DNA of 64,000 nt, from NCBI GenBank assembly GCA_016235665.1, contig JACRJI010000008.1, positions 186,001-250,000 on the forward strand. The letters run 5' to 3'. Under the pieces are notes generated by a model. That model was given only the letters and a program-made list of their open reading frames with translations, was not told the DNA's origin and searched no databases. Source of the DNA: a candidate division TA06 bacterium (GTDB taxonomy: Bacteria; Edwardsbacteria; AC1; EtOH8). Below, piece after piece: positions 53,838 to 61,232 of this stretch (within the stretch, counting starts at the first letter, position 1; each line of letters opens with the position of its first letter). The position numbers and the translations under genes are program-made.

Positions 53838-53849
53838 CTTATATCCTGT

Positions 53850-54032
53850 TTAAAGAATTACAATAACCGGCATAAAATAGAAACTCTCCCTCCGGCCCTC
53901 AACGATCTGCTCGGTGATGCCGTTGTCGTCAAAGCGGAAATGCCGCTTCGGCGCAACTTGTCCGCCGTAGCTTAAGCGTAGGTGGATGAAGGGAGAGTTT
54001 ATTATCGGGTCATTTATTGTAACTGGCGGCAT
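53850..54032 (-). pseudogene. Fragment resembling the N-terminus of a type III-like Res protein
   Basis: The minus-strand frame reads VTINDPIINSPF, then about twelve odd residues, then PKRHFRFDDNGITEQIVEGR followed by RESFYFMPV. DPIINSPF..RHFRFD..G..EGRR.S.YF.P is the leader typical of Res subunits of this family, and exactly what the res gene at 44228 lacks. The odd residues are encoded by a family E short repeat (53957-53986) inserted after SPF. The frame ends 12 bases before mod, so it cannot yield a nuclease. It is either the displaced 5' end of the same res gene or a relic of a second system. Confidence 0.6.
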
Positions 54033-54040
54033 TCTTTAAC

Positions 54041-54299
54041 ACAAACCTTAAATATTAAGATGTTTTCGTGTAACCACAGTCTTGTTTTTATTCCGCATCA
54101 AACGGCCTGCCAACCCCCTGTAATAATACTATTATATATGGGTAAATGTCAATTTATTTATTGCCTTTTTACCGTTGTTACCTCCTTCGTAAAACCCGCC
54201 CTGCCAACCATTATTTACTAAAAAAACCACCTCCAAAACTGCCAACTGTTAAACTTAACCAAAAACTGCCTATATATATCCTAACCCCTTGCGCTACAA
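54041..54299. other. AT-rich gap upstream of the defence operon
   Basis: No gene is seen. The region is AT-rich and rather C-rich in its right half. Promoters for the operon should lie between here and 53837, but none is clear. Confidence 0.4.
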
Positions 54300-54553
54300 C
54301 CCATTTCCCCTTAAGGAAATTGAATTTCCTGCCTGGGAGATCCGATTTCCTCGACCGGAAACCGGATCTCCCAATGTCCAAATCCTCCATCCCCAGCAGG
54401 AAACTTTCCCTCCCAAACGGGAAATCTTCCATCCTAAACAGGATATTCCCGATCCCAAAGGGTGGATCCCAGATCCCAGATGGGATATCCTCCATCCTAA
54501 TAAGGAGCTTCCCTATCCCAAATGGTAAACACACCATCCCAAATTGGAAATCG
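54300..54553. repeat. Second 21-bp degenerate tandem array, palindromic units
   Basis: About ten to twelve units spaced 21 bases apart, most with a small dyad: ATCCTAAACAGGAT, TCCCAAACGGGA, ATCCCAGATGGGAT, TCCTAATAAGGA. The flanking TTCC/CTCC phase is kept while the arms vary and stay mostly complementary. Period matches the array at 7600-8157 although the sequence differs. Open frames through it are artefacts of the 21-base period. Confidence 0.8.
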
Positions 54554-54555
54554 TA

Positions 54556-54583
54556 AATCCTAGACCCTAAACCCTAGACCCTG
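54556..54583. repeat. CCCTAAA-like heptamer repeat
   Basis: Four tandem 7-bp units (TCCTAGA, CCCTAAA, CCCTAGA, CCCTGGT) immediately follow the 21-bp array. Confidence 0.7.
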
Positions 54584-54594
54584 GTCATTTGTTC

Positions 54595-54924
54595 TTAGGC
54601 TTTGACCTCCCGTTTGCCCCTGGCCTTTTCCTTTACCATCTGGCCCCGCAGTTGTTTTATCCTTAGGGCCATCGGCGCGTTCTTGCCTATCACCCCCACC
54701 ATGGCGTCGGACATGGATGAGGCCAGCACGTAGGCGGCTTCCAGGGACTTCAGGGCCTGGTTGGTGGCTTTCACCAATTCTGCCTTAAGAGCCTCCTGCT
54801 TCATGTCGTCCTCCACCGAGGCTTTTAGGGCGGCATCCAGCGAGCTTAGCTTGGCCGCCGGGTTGAACCCCTGGGCTTTAAGGTCCGCCAGGTTGTCCTT
54901 TAACAACTGGGATACCATCTGCAC
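54595..54924 (-). CDS. Hypothetical alpha-helical protein
   Basis: At least 109 aa, predominantly helical and charged: LLKDNLADLKAQGFNPAAKL, VEDDMKQEALKAELVKATNQ, ending in a basic tail KEKARGKREVKA. The frame is coding-like further upstream (VRFNLTYAQKSAFVQM), with AAAGGAG at about 54966-54972 but no ATG near it. GTG 54924 and ATG 54918 are the nearest accepted starts, so the true N-terminus is uncertain. No family recognised. Its style resembles the fragment at 56658-56945. Confidence 0.55.
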   Translation of the reverse strand: MQMVSQLLKDNLADLKAQGFNPAAKLSSLDAALKASVEDDMKQEALKAELVKATNQALKSLEAAYVLASSMSDAMVGVIGKNAPMALRIKQLRGQMVKEKARGKREVKA

Positions 54925-54992
54925 GAAGGCCGATTTTTGGGCATAGGTCAGGTTGAACCTAACGCGCTCCTTTGTGTTTGGTTGATGTTTTG

Positions 54993-55087
54993 TTATAGCT
55001 ATAAGCTGTAAGCCTTCAGCTGTAAGCTTCTAATTTCCGGCTGCCGTTCCCTCGCAATTCACAATTCACAATTCACACTTTAGCCTT
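54993..55087. repeat. Heptamer-type low-complexity repeats
   Basis: AGCTGTAAGCCTTCAGCTGTAAGC followed by tandem CACAATT units. Confidence 0.7.
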
Positions 55088-55405
55088 TTAGCTGCGAGTT
55101 ACAATAACATTTACCAGGGTATTAAAAACATAATTTCCTACTCCATTTATCAACTTGTTCATCTTTCTTCTCTTGAATATCCCTTGGGTGTTGACCCACT
55201 GTTTCATCTCATACTGCAAACCCTCCACGCTTATTCTGTATTCATTGGCATTGACCTCCCCCTCGGCCAGTTGTCTTGTGTATTGCTTTAGCCTTTGGCT
55301 GTACTCCACGCCTTTTTCCTTTAACAGGTCATGGCCTTCCAGGAGCATGTCCTCAAATTCCCGGTATTCGGGGATCTGGTTCAACCGGTCGTTTATTCCG
55401 TTCAT
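55088..55405 (-). CDS. Hypothetical helical protein
   Basis: A 105-aa protein starting MNGINDRLNQIPEYREFEDM, with AAAGGAC upstream. Charged helices (LLEGHDLLKEKGVEYSQRLK, EYRISVEGLQYEMKQWVN) are followed by a hydrophobic C-terminus (VGNYVFNTLVNVIVTRS). It starts one base after the stop of the lipoprotein gene, so the two are coupled. Function unknown. Confidence 0.65.
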   Translation of the reverse strand: MNGINDRLNQIPEYREFEDMLLEGHDLLKEKGVEYSQRLKQYTRQLAEGEVNANEYRISVEGLQYEMKQWVNTQGIFKRRKMNKLINGVGNYVFNTLVNVIVTRS

Positions 55406-55406
55406 C

Positions 55407-55862
55407 TCATTGTCCTTTCCTGTTGGCATCGTGGTAGGGCGAATTTTTCCTGGCCTTCTCCCCGGCTATGGCCGCATTATGGTCATTGATCGCCTGCTCC
55501 CTGAGGTTGCTGACGAAGGTGGGCGACAGCGGATACCGGGCGTTTTGCAGTTCCATCAGGTTCATTTCAAAATGGTCTTTCAGTATTTTAAAGGCCGCTT
55601 TGCGCAGGTCGTCATTTTCCATCAGCCCGCCCTGATAGCCGTCTGCCTCCCGGCTTATCTTCTGCCAGGCATCCCGTTTGGCCTCAAGCCCGGCGGCATC
55701 CAGCGCCGGCATGACGGAACAGGTATCGATCAGGGCAAGGTGGGCTTGCTTCAGGCCCTCAAAGCTCTGCAAAACGCCGGCGTCAAACGGCGCCTCTTTG
55801 CAGCCGCCCAACGCCAGCAACAATGATGCTGCCCAGACGGCGGTAAAAATCCTTTTAAACAT
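55407..55862 (-). CDS. Predicted lipoprotein
   Basis: A 151-aa protein with a lipoprotein signal peptide (FTAVWAASLLLALGGC, lipobox LGGC at about residue 21), followed by a helical domain with KQAHLALIDTC and DHFEMNLMELQNARYP. AGGGG precedes the ATG by four bases. No family recognised. Lgt encoded at 14031 would acylate it. Coupled to the downstream 105-aa gene. Confidence 0.75.
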   Translation of the reverse strand: MFKRIFTAVWAASLLLALGGCKEAPFDAGVLQSFEGLKQAHLALIDTCSVMPALDAAGLEAKRDAWQKISREADGYQGGLMENDDLRKAAFKILKDHFEMNLMELQNARYPLSPTFVSNLREQAINDHNAAIAGEKARKNSPYHDANRKGQ

Positions 55863-55939
55863 ATTGCCCCTTTTTTATCAGTTCTTTGTTTAAAATACCA
55901 ATGATATTGACCTGACTATTTTCTCCCTGTCCCCGCCGC

Positions 55940-56170
55940 TCATTCAGATCCTTCAGCAACGCCTTCCGGTCCCGGGCCGCGCTTTTTTCTCCACGGCTCT
56001 TTCGAGGTAACGACCACCAAAATGATCCCGGCAATCAAACAAAACGCCAGGGTCATAGAGGCCTTATCATACGGTCCTTTGGCTATGAAAATAAATAGAT
56101 ATCCCGCCGATGACCCGATGGTGTAGATAATGCTGGTCCGGTGCAATATGGTTCGAATGTTTAATGCCAT
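55940..56170 (-). CDS. Small two-helix membrane protein (paralogue 1)
   Basis: A 76-aa protein with two membrane helices (IIYTIGSSAGYLFIFIAKG and MTLAFCLIAGIILVVVTSK), then KEPWRKKRGPGPEG. It is clearly paralogous to the protein at 60208-60429, sharing FIAKGP, LCLIAGIIL or FCLIAGIIL, and EPWRKKRGPGPEG. AAGGAAC precedes the ATG. Function unknown. Confidence 0.75.
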   Translation of the reverse strand: MALNIRTILHRTSIIYTIGSSAGYLFIFIAKGPYDKASMTLAFCLIAGIILVVVTSKEPWRKKRGPGPEGVAEGSE

Positions 56171-56657
56171 GTTCCTTCATTTCTATTTGTGGGGGTAAAT
56201 GCCCCGCTGGCGTTCGTGCCTGGATTTAATAAACTATTGCATTGCCGGGCGATTGATCCGACTACCTCTGCCTACGATTTAGCAAACAAAAAAAGCGGAG
56301 CCTGCCCTGAGACTTGCCCTGAGTGCCATGCTGAGTTTATCGAAGTGCTATGCCTAAGGGATAACCGCCTGCTTTGCCGGCAAAGGGTCGGACACGTCCA
56401 TCGCCCCTACGGGTTACCGTTCAATATTCTGTATTCTGGTGGCTAACCAACCCAGGTTGTCGCGTTAAAAACTTGTGATGAGTGATACACTGAGTGTGTC
56501 GAAGTGTTTATCGAAGGGTGCCTTGGTGACTGCCTCACCTCTCTCCGCAGCGGGCCTGCACTGAGGATCGCGCCATGCCTATCTTTCGAAGCGGAGAGGA
56601 CGGGAAGCCTGCACTGAGTAAGTGCAACTCAATTAACTGCCGAAGTGAGGGGTCAGG
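56171..56657. repeat. Repeat-rich gap (families C, F and partial A)
   Basis: No gene. It contains several family C elements (about 56306-56346, 56484-56515, 56567-56650), a family F string (ATCGCCCCTACGGGTTACC, then TTCAATATTCTGTATTCTGG) and a truncated family A start (GGCTAACCAACCCAGGTTGTCGCGTTAA, 56440-56478). Confidence 0.65.
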
Positions 56658-56945
56658 TCAGCCCTGTTTGGCCCTCGGCCCCTTCTTGAGCCTGTACATC
56701 CTGGGCGCTATACCGAACTCCTGCAGCTTATCCCCGGTCTTGCCGTAGTTCCCCTCCAGCACCGAGACCCACCGGGCCATCTCGTTCTTCAGGTCCTTCT
56801 TGGCCGCGTTAAAATCCAGGGTGGAGATCTGCATATCCGATTTCATCTTTTCCTGCCTGGCGTTGACGGCCTGGTAGGCGTCCAAAAGCTTCTGCAGTCC
56901 GGCCGGGGTCAGGCCCCATTTGGCGATCTCGTTTGGTATTGATTT
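56658..56945 (-). pseudogene. Helical protein gene, probably 5'-truncated
   Basis: Coding-like sequence runs from IPNEIAKWGLTPAGLQKLLDA through EKMKSDMQISTLDFNAAKKD to a basic end, YRLKKGPRAKQG. A stop at 56946-56948 cuts the frame upstream and no ATG is available before the first internal methionines; TTG 56885 is the only early alternative start. Either a truncated copy of a larger gene or a gene using an unusual start. The style resembles the 54595 gene. Function unknown. Confidence 0.5.
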
Positions 56946-57030
56946 TTACCGGCTGTTGCGCCGGAGTGTTTCAATCAATCGTGGTTAACTATCTTAACAA
57001 AACCAAAAGCAAAAGACTAAAGATTTTGGA

Positions 57031-57378
57031 TTATTCTTCCTCGGCTAAACGCGAAAATGATATGGTCCCCAGGCTTAAACTGCCGCTTCCGGAATAGTAG
57101 AATCTGGTGGAAGTCAGGCGCGCTTTCCCGGTTGAATCGGCGGTAAGCCTGTAATAACCGGCAGGGGGCGTCCAATAATAATAATAGACCATCTCAAAAT
57201 ACCCGTTTGATCCGGCCGTATAAGTGCCATAGGTGCCTTCTTCGCATTTTATTGTCCACCCCGTTAAATAGGTTGAGACCCCGGTTTTTGCGTTTCCATA
57301 GCACCAGTAATTAACCGCCATCGCCATCGTTGATATTGATAGCAGGACCAATAGTAAAGCCAGTGTTTTTCTTTTCAT
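57031..57378 (-). CDS. Small exported protein (paralogue 1)
   Basis: A 115-aa protein with a signal peptide (KTLALLLVLLSISTMAMAVN), then NYWCYGNAKTG..YLTGWTIKCEEGTYG and a beta-rich region with PPAGYYRLTADSTGKARLTS. It shares this plan with the protein at 59730-60053: two cysteines at equal spacing, YLTGWTI/YLKGWTI, PPAGYY, ADSTGK and LTS. It resembles a small carboxypeptidase-regulatory-like beta sandwich, an inference only. AGGG precedes the ATG. Confidence 0.75.
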   Translation of the reverse strand: MKRKTLALLLVLLSISTMAMAVNYWCYGNAKTGVSTYLTGWTIKCEEGTYGTYTAGSNGYFEMVYYYYWTPPAGYYRLTADSTGKARLTSTRFYYSGSGSLSLGTISFSRLAEEE

Positions 57379-57499
57379 TTTACCCTCTAGATGTTAATGT
57401 TGCTGTTTCCCATTGTTCTACCGCCTTTTGCTTTGGTTTTGTGCTAAAAACAATGCTGCGCCTTTTGGAATTTACGTTTAACAATTGAACTGCCGCCAT

Positions 57500-57703
57500 C
57501 ATCTGTCAGCTGTCAGCCTTCAGCTTCAAGTTACCGGCTGCTGTCTACTGGGTAGTGTCAACCTTACCTTCACAATTCACAATTCACAATTCACATTTCA
57601 CATTTTACCCTTCACGCCGTACGCTAAACCCTATCCCCTGTTCGCATCGCCCCTACAGTTACCATTCAATATTTTGTGTTCTATAGGCTAACCAACCCCG
57701 GTT
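57500..57703. repeat. Low-complexity and family F repeats
   Basis: AGCTGTCAGCCTTCAGCTTCAAG, tandem CACAATT/CACATTT heptamers, and ATCGCCCCTACAGTTACC with CAATATTTTGTGTTCTATAG leading into family A copy 4. Confidence 0.65.
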
Positions 57704-57931
57704 GTCGCGTTAAGAACCATCAGTGAGCATCGCAGTTGACGGCGGTTAAAAGCTTGTCTGCATGTTTGAGGGCTGGCCAAAGCCCGAGTTCAGACAAGCC
57801 CGACGGCAGCGAGAAGCACAGCGCCCGGATGGTTCTTTGCGACGAGCTTTTTCTTTTGGTTATTTGCTGGCGCCTGCCCTGAGAAGGCTATTTACCTTGC
57901 AAACGAAGGGGCGGCACAAAAAGAAAAGAAC
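57704..57931 (-). repeat. Family A structured dispersed repeat, copy 4
   Basis: Reverse-orientation copy with outer arms GTCGCGTTAAGAACCATC and GATGGTTCTTTGCGAC perfectly complementary over ten bases, inner CTTGTCTG/CAGACAAG and GGGCT/AGCCC stems, and terminal AAGAAAAGAAC. A TGCCCTGAGAAGGC insert expands the distal hairpin. A family F hairpin, CGGGCGATTCATGCATCGCCC, follows at about 57965. Confidence 0.85.
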
Positions 57932-58032
57932 AATATAGATTAGGGTACCGTGTAATATCTTACCGGGCGATTCATGCATCGCCCCTACAGTTACCATTCA
58001 ATATTCTGTATTCCGAATTCACATTTCACACT

Positions 58033-58680
58033 TCACTTAAAATACCCCACCAGCTTGGTTATCAGAATGTTCCTTTCATTCCTCAAAGCCAGCAGTTTTT
58101 CCCGGGTCGAATCGCTTTCTATGGCTTTGGCGCAATTTCCATTGTAATCGTAACCGGCCGAAAGGCATTTCCCCCACAGCCCGGAAAGCACATTGGTGCT
58201 GGTCACGATGTTGCCCTGGTATCTTCCCATGTCCAAAAGCAGGCTGTCCAGGGATTCCCGGGAGGTCAAGTTCAGCATTGCCGCCTCCTGGTACAGGCCC
58301 CGGTGCCACCACCAGGCATTGTCGTCAAAGGCCAGGTACATCCGGTTGATCTCGTCCTGCAGCTTGTTTTGGGCGGCCTTCAGTTCCCTTTTGTCCGGCT
58401 TTAGCCGGTAGTTGTCCTTGTGGTACAGCTCCAGCCTGGTCAGGATGGCGTTGATCTGCCGGTCGGTCAGGATGCCGTTCTTGATTATCTCCCGCTGCAT
58501 GTTAAGCCGGTTCTCCTGCAGCAGCCGATTCTTGACTGAGACCGAAGTTATGTACGGGACGACCAGGGACGACATCAGGGCGCCGGTCAAAAGCAGGAAC
58601 AGGCTGTTGCCGGTTATCCGGGTAAAAAGACCCGGGTGTTTCCCGGCCTGTTTCGCCGGACCATCGATATTTTTAGCCAT
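58033..58680 (-). CDS. Single-pass membrane protein with helical domain
   Basis: A 215-aa protein taken from ATG 58680 (MAKNIDGPAKQAGK), which has GGAAAGG upstream; a TTG 12 codons earlier is an alternative. One membrane helix (NSLFLLLTGALMSSLVVPYI), then a long helical, charged region (ENRLNMQREIIKNGILTDRQ, KPDKRELKAAQNKLQDEINR) and a C-terminal domain with WWWHRGLYQEAAML. No family recognised. Follows the CHAP hydrolase gene. Confidence 0.65.
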   Translation of the reverse strand: MAKNIDGPAKQAGKHPGLFTRITGNSLFLLLTGALMSSLVVPYITSVSVKNRLLQENRLNMQREIIKNGILTDRQINAILTRLELYHKDNYRLKPDKRELKAAQNKLQDEINRMYLAFDDNAWWWHRGLYQEAAMLNLTSRESLDSLLLDMGRYQGNIVTSTNVLSGLWGKCLSAGYDYNGNCAKAIESDSTREKLLALRNERNILITKLVGYFK

Positions 58681-58741
58681 ATCCTCCCTTTCCGTTTTCT
58701 TTTTGTTGTCAGCCAACCAGTTTCTATATGCCGGCCAGTTC

Positions 58742-58778
58742 TTCAGACCTTCAGACCTTCAGACCTTCAGACCTTCAT
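58742..58778. repeat. CAGACCTT octamer repeat at the 3' end of the CHAP gene
   Basis: Four tandem CAGACCTT units that overlap the last codons and stop of the CHAP hydrolase gene. Confidence 0.75.
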
Positions 58779-59645
58779 AACGTCCAGCTTCTCAGTCCCC
58801 AGATCCCTCCTCCTCCTGCACACCTCGTAACCCTCTCGTGACCCCTCGTCATTGGTGTTCCCCTCTATGGTAATAAGGAACCCCTTGCCCTTGCTCTCTA
58901 TCAGCCCGGTGTGCACCCAGTCCAGCTTGTTCTTGGGATGCTTTACAAGGAAGATGTCGCCCGGGGAGATCTCGGCCATCCGGCGGGATATCTGTTTATG
59001 CGGTATCAGCCTATCATGGCTGAGGGCATACAGCCCCAGCCCGTCACAGCTGAAGGTGCGGGTGATCATTTCGGTGAACTTGAACCCACAGGCCGAACAG
59101 GCCAGGTCAAAGATCGTCTGCACGAACCCGGCGCACCAGGGAAAATCCTTTCCCTCATTCCCGTCCATGTAGGCCCGCACCCAGGGACCGTTGTTCGACC
59201 CCAGCTCCCGGGCCTGCGCCGCCAGATGCCGCCTGGCGTAGGGAATGATCAGTCCTTTGAACTTAGCCGCTGGCTGAGCTGCATGGCCGTCAAGAACTGC
59301 CCCTTGTCGAAGCCGCGGCCCAGCCGCTGGCTGAGCTGCCGGGCCGGCGGTGCCTGCCCCCGGTCGAAGCCACGCCCCGGCCATCGGCCCGCACAGCCTG
59401 GCAAATGTCTTTACGTCCACCGCGCCGGTGGCCGGCATTCCGCTTTTGGCCTGGAACTCCTTTACCGCAAAGGCGGTCTGGGGGCCAAAGACGCCGTCCA
59501 GGTCCACCTTGGTCAAAGCCCAATCCGGCCGGGCATGGCGCCACAGCTCCAGCCATTCCTGGATCTTCTTGACGTCATTTCCCTGCGACCCGGTGCGGCA
59601 GGTTTGGGCCAGGGAGAGTTCTTTGAGATAGTGGGTTTTTAGCAT
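58767..59645 (-). CDS. Peptidoglycan-binding CHAP-type hydrolase
   Basis: A 292-aa protein. Residues 18-85 form a peptidoglycan-binding domain (GSQGNDVKKIQEWLEL, DGVFGPQTAFAVKEFQAKSG). An Ala/Pro/Gly-rich linker follows (about 95-128), then a CHAP-like cysteine domain with candidate catalytic Cys171 in FPWCAGFVQTIF, His245 in DWVHTGLIE and Asn263 in IEGNTNDEG. It probably cleaves peptidoglycan peptide or amide bonds. No signal peptide is seen, as in many phage or toxin-like lysins, so export would need another route. The linker DNA carries a 57-bp tandem duplication. Confidence 0.82.
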   Translation of the reverse strand: MLKTHYLKELSLAQTCRTGSQGNDVKKIQEWLELWRHARPDWALTKVDLDGVFGPQTAFAVKEFQAKSGMPATGAVDVKTFARLCGPMAGAWLRPGAGTAGPAAQPAAGPRLRQGAVLDGHAAQPAAKFKGLIIPYARRHLAAQARELGSNNGPWVRAYMDGNEGKDFPWCAGFVQTIFDLACSACGFKFTEMITRTFSCDGLGLYALSHDRLIPHKQISRRMAEISPGDIFLVKHPKNKLDWVHTGLIESKGKGFLITIEGNTNDEGSREGYEVCRRRRDLGTEKLDVMKV

Positions 59646-59729
59646 GGGAAACGATCATCTGATAACTACTAAATAAAGGTATTCCTTTGAAATACTAAAC
59701 TAAAAGTAAAAAGGAATTATGGTTAATGT

Positions 59730-60053
59730 TTAGAATTTATCGAAAATAATATCACCGTAGTCTACCTGGCCAGTCCCGGGATAATAAAGCGCATCTTGCG
59801 ATGTTAAAGTTTGTTTACCGGTTGAGTCAGCATGGAAATAATAGTAACCTGCAGGTGGATAATTTGGATAACCAAAAACAAATCTTCCGAGTGTATCTGC
59901 TATACCAGAGCCATAGGTTGGGCAGGATATAGTCCACCCTTTTAAATATGCTCCACGTGTGCTTTTCGCATGCCCTTCACACCATTGTGGCACTGCATAT
60001 GCTAAAGCTGCAATGATTAATATCACGGCCATGGTTAGGATTGTTCGTTTCAT
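59730..60053 (-). CDS. Small exported protein (paralogue 2)
   Basis: A 107-aa protein from ATG 60053 (MKRTILTMAVILIIAALAYA), chosen because AAGGA lies six bases upstream; an ATG five codons earlier is possible. After the signal peptide come VPQWCEGHAKSTRGAYLKGW, PPAGYYYFHADSTGKQTLTS and a beta-rich end. Paralogue of the 57031-57378 product. Confidence 0.75.
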   Translation of the reverse strand: MKRTILTMAVILIIAALAYAVPQWCEGHAKSTRGAYLKGWTISCPTYGSGIADTLGRFVFGYPNYPPAGYYYFHADSTGKQTLTSQDALYYPGTGQVDYGDIIFDKF

Positions 60054-60068
60054 GGTATTCCTTTTCAT

Positions 60069-60092
60069 TTGTTTGTTTGTTTGTTTATTCCT
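60069..60092. repeat. GTTT tetramer repeat
   Basis: Tandem TTTG/GTTT units immediately upstream of the small exported protein gene. Confidence 0.7.
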
Positions 60093-60207
60093 TTTTACTT
60101 TTAGTTGTTAATCATAAATAAATAGGTTTTCGTAACCGGTTGAATAAACCCCTTTGTGATTTTGTGTTGAAAGAACCCTGTAAATTGTTCACTACAGCAG
60201 CTCCAAA

Positions 60208-60429
60208 TTATATGCCGCCGCCTTCCGGCCCCGGGCCGCGTTTTTTTCTCCACGGCTCTTTCACGGTAAAGACCGCCAAAATGATACCTGCGATCAAACA
60301 CAAAGCCAGGAATACAGAGACCTTGTCCCGCGGACCTTTGGCGATGAAATAAATGATGTATCCCGCCAAGGAAATAATGGTGATGACAATGCCGGTCCGG
60401 TGCAATTTACTTCGGAAATTGAAAGCCAT
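60208..60429 (-). CDS. Small two-helix membrane protein (paralogue 2)
   Basis: A 73-aa protein from ATG 60429 (MAFNFRSKLHRTGIVITI), preceded by AAAGGAAAAACC. Two helices (GIVITIISLAGYIIYFIAKG, VFLALCLIAGIILAVFTV), then KEPWRKKRGPGPEGGG. Paralogue of 55940-56170. Function unknown. Confidence 0.75.
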   Translation of the reverse strand: MAFNFRSKLHRTGIVITIISLAGYIIYFIAKGPRDKVSVFLALCLIAGIILAVFTVKEPWRKKRGPGPEGGGI

Positions 60430-60643
60430 GGTTTTTCCTTTTTGTTCCATTAAGTTGAGTCCGGTGGTTCAGGATATTTCCCTTTGATGCAGATGATGAC
60501 GCACCTGGCAGGGCCAGAACTGACTGCTGGCGAAAGACTGCCGGCGCGGGCAGACCATGTACTCCGCCCCGGCCGGGAACAGACTGTGCTCGCCGTCGGG
60601 TTGTTTCACCGGGCGATATTCCGTAGGCTAACCAACCCCGTTT
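60430..60643. other. Possible gene remnant before family A copy 5
   Basis: The minus-strand frame from GTG 60609 to a TGA at 60469-60471 reads VKQPDGEHSLFPAGAEYMVC, then PRRQSFASSQFWPCQVRHHLHQREIS. It looks coding (Cys, His, Trp content), but it is only 46 codons and abuts repeats on its 5' side, so it may be the tail of a gene destroyed by repeat accumulation. Confidence 0.25.
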
Positions 60644-60840
60644 GTCGCGTTAAATACTATCAGTGAGCATCGCAGTTGATGGCGGTTAAAAGCTTGTCTG
60701 CATGTTTGAGGGCTGGCCAAAGCCCGAGTTCAGACAAGCCCGCCGTCAGCGAGAAGCACAGCGCCCGGATAGTATTTTGCGACGAGCTTTTTTCTTTTTG
60801 GTTCTTTTTCTTAGTTGGCGGTACAAAAAAGAAAAAGAAC
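60644..60840 (-). repeat. Family A structured dispersed repeat, copy 5
   Basis: Outer arms are AAATACTATC and GATAGTATTT, beside GTCGC/GCGAC. They differ from copies 1 and 4 at several positions, yet the partner arm has changed to match, giving direct covariation. The inner stems GTCTG/CAGAC and GGGCT/AGCCC are retained. Confidence 0.88.
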
Positions 60841-60859
60841 AATATGGGTTAGGGTATCG

Positions 60860-60940
60860 CGGAATATCTTACCGGGCGATTCATGAATCGCCCCTACAGT
60901 TACCATCCAATATTCTGTTTTCTGGAGGCTAACCAACCCC
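60860..60940. repeat. Family F hairpin and linker
   Basis: CGGGCGATTCATGAATCGCCC with CCTACAGTTACCATCCAATA, then GGCTAACCAACCCC. It joins family A copies 5 and 6, whose starts are about 300 bases apart, so the pair looks like a tandem composite unit. Confidence 0.7.
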
Positions 60941-60946
60941 TGTGTT

Positions 60947-61130
60947 GTCGCGTTAAATACTTGTCTGGCCTGTTTGAGGGATCGCCAAAGCCCGAGTTCA
61001 GACAAGCCCGACGGTAACGAGAAGCGTAGCGCCCGGATGGTTGGTTCGACAACGCTCACCACAAGTCATTTGCGACGAACTTTTTTCTTTTTGGTTCTTT
61101 TTCTTAGTTGGCAGTACAAAAAAGAAAAAT
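60947..61130 (-). repeat. Family A structured dispersed repeat, copy 6
   Basis: A shortened copy with a deletion in its left half. The new left arm AAATACTTGT is nevertheless nearly complementary to the right arm ACAAGTCATTT (one bulged base), beside GTCGC/GCGAC. The GTTCG-containing insert near 61041-61070 is not in other copies. Confidence 0.8.
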
Positions 61131-61137
61131 ATGGGTT

Positions 61138-61174
61138 CTTGTCCGCCGCAGTTGTATGCCGGTACGAAGGCGGA
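61138..61174. repeat. Family E element
   Basis: CTTGTCCGCCGCAG..ACGAAGGCGGA, a variant of the short hairpin repeat also seen near 7190, 35413 and 53957. Confidence 0.6.
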
Positions 61175-61232
61175 ACGGTATCGCGGAAATGAGATAGCGG
61201 TTAATGTTTAAAGTTCCGCGTCTACTGCCCGG

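Noticed and set aside
53881-54000. Inverted repeat AAACTCTCCCT / AGGGAGAGTTT as an operator of the RM operon
   Set aside because: Each arm encodes conserved residues of the Res leader (NSP and RRESF), so the symmetry is probably coincidental.
60644-60840. Integron attC site (structured repeat with GTTAA near its ends)
   Set aside because: The core GTTRRRY/RYYYAAC pair is not conserved across copies, the outer stem is too long, and no integrase or cassette-like single-orientation gene array is seen.
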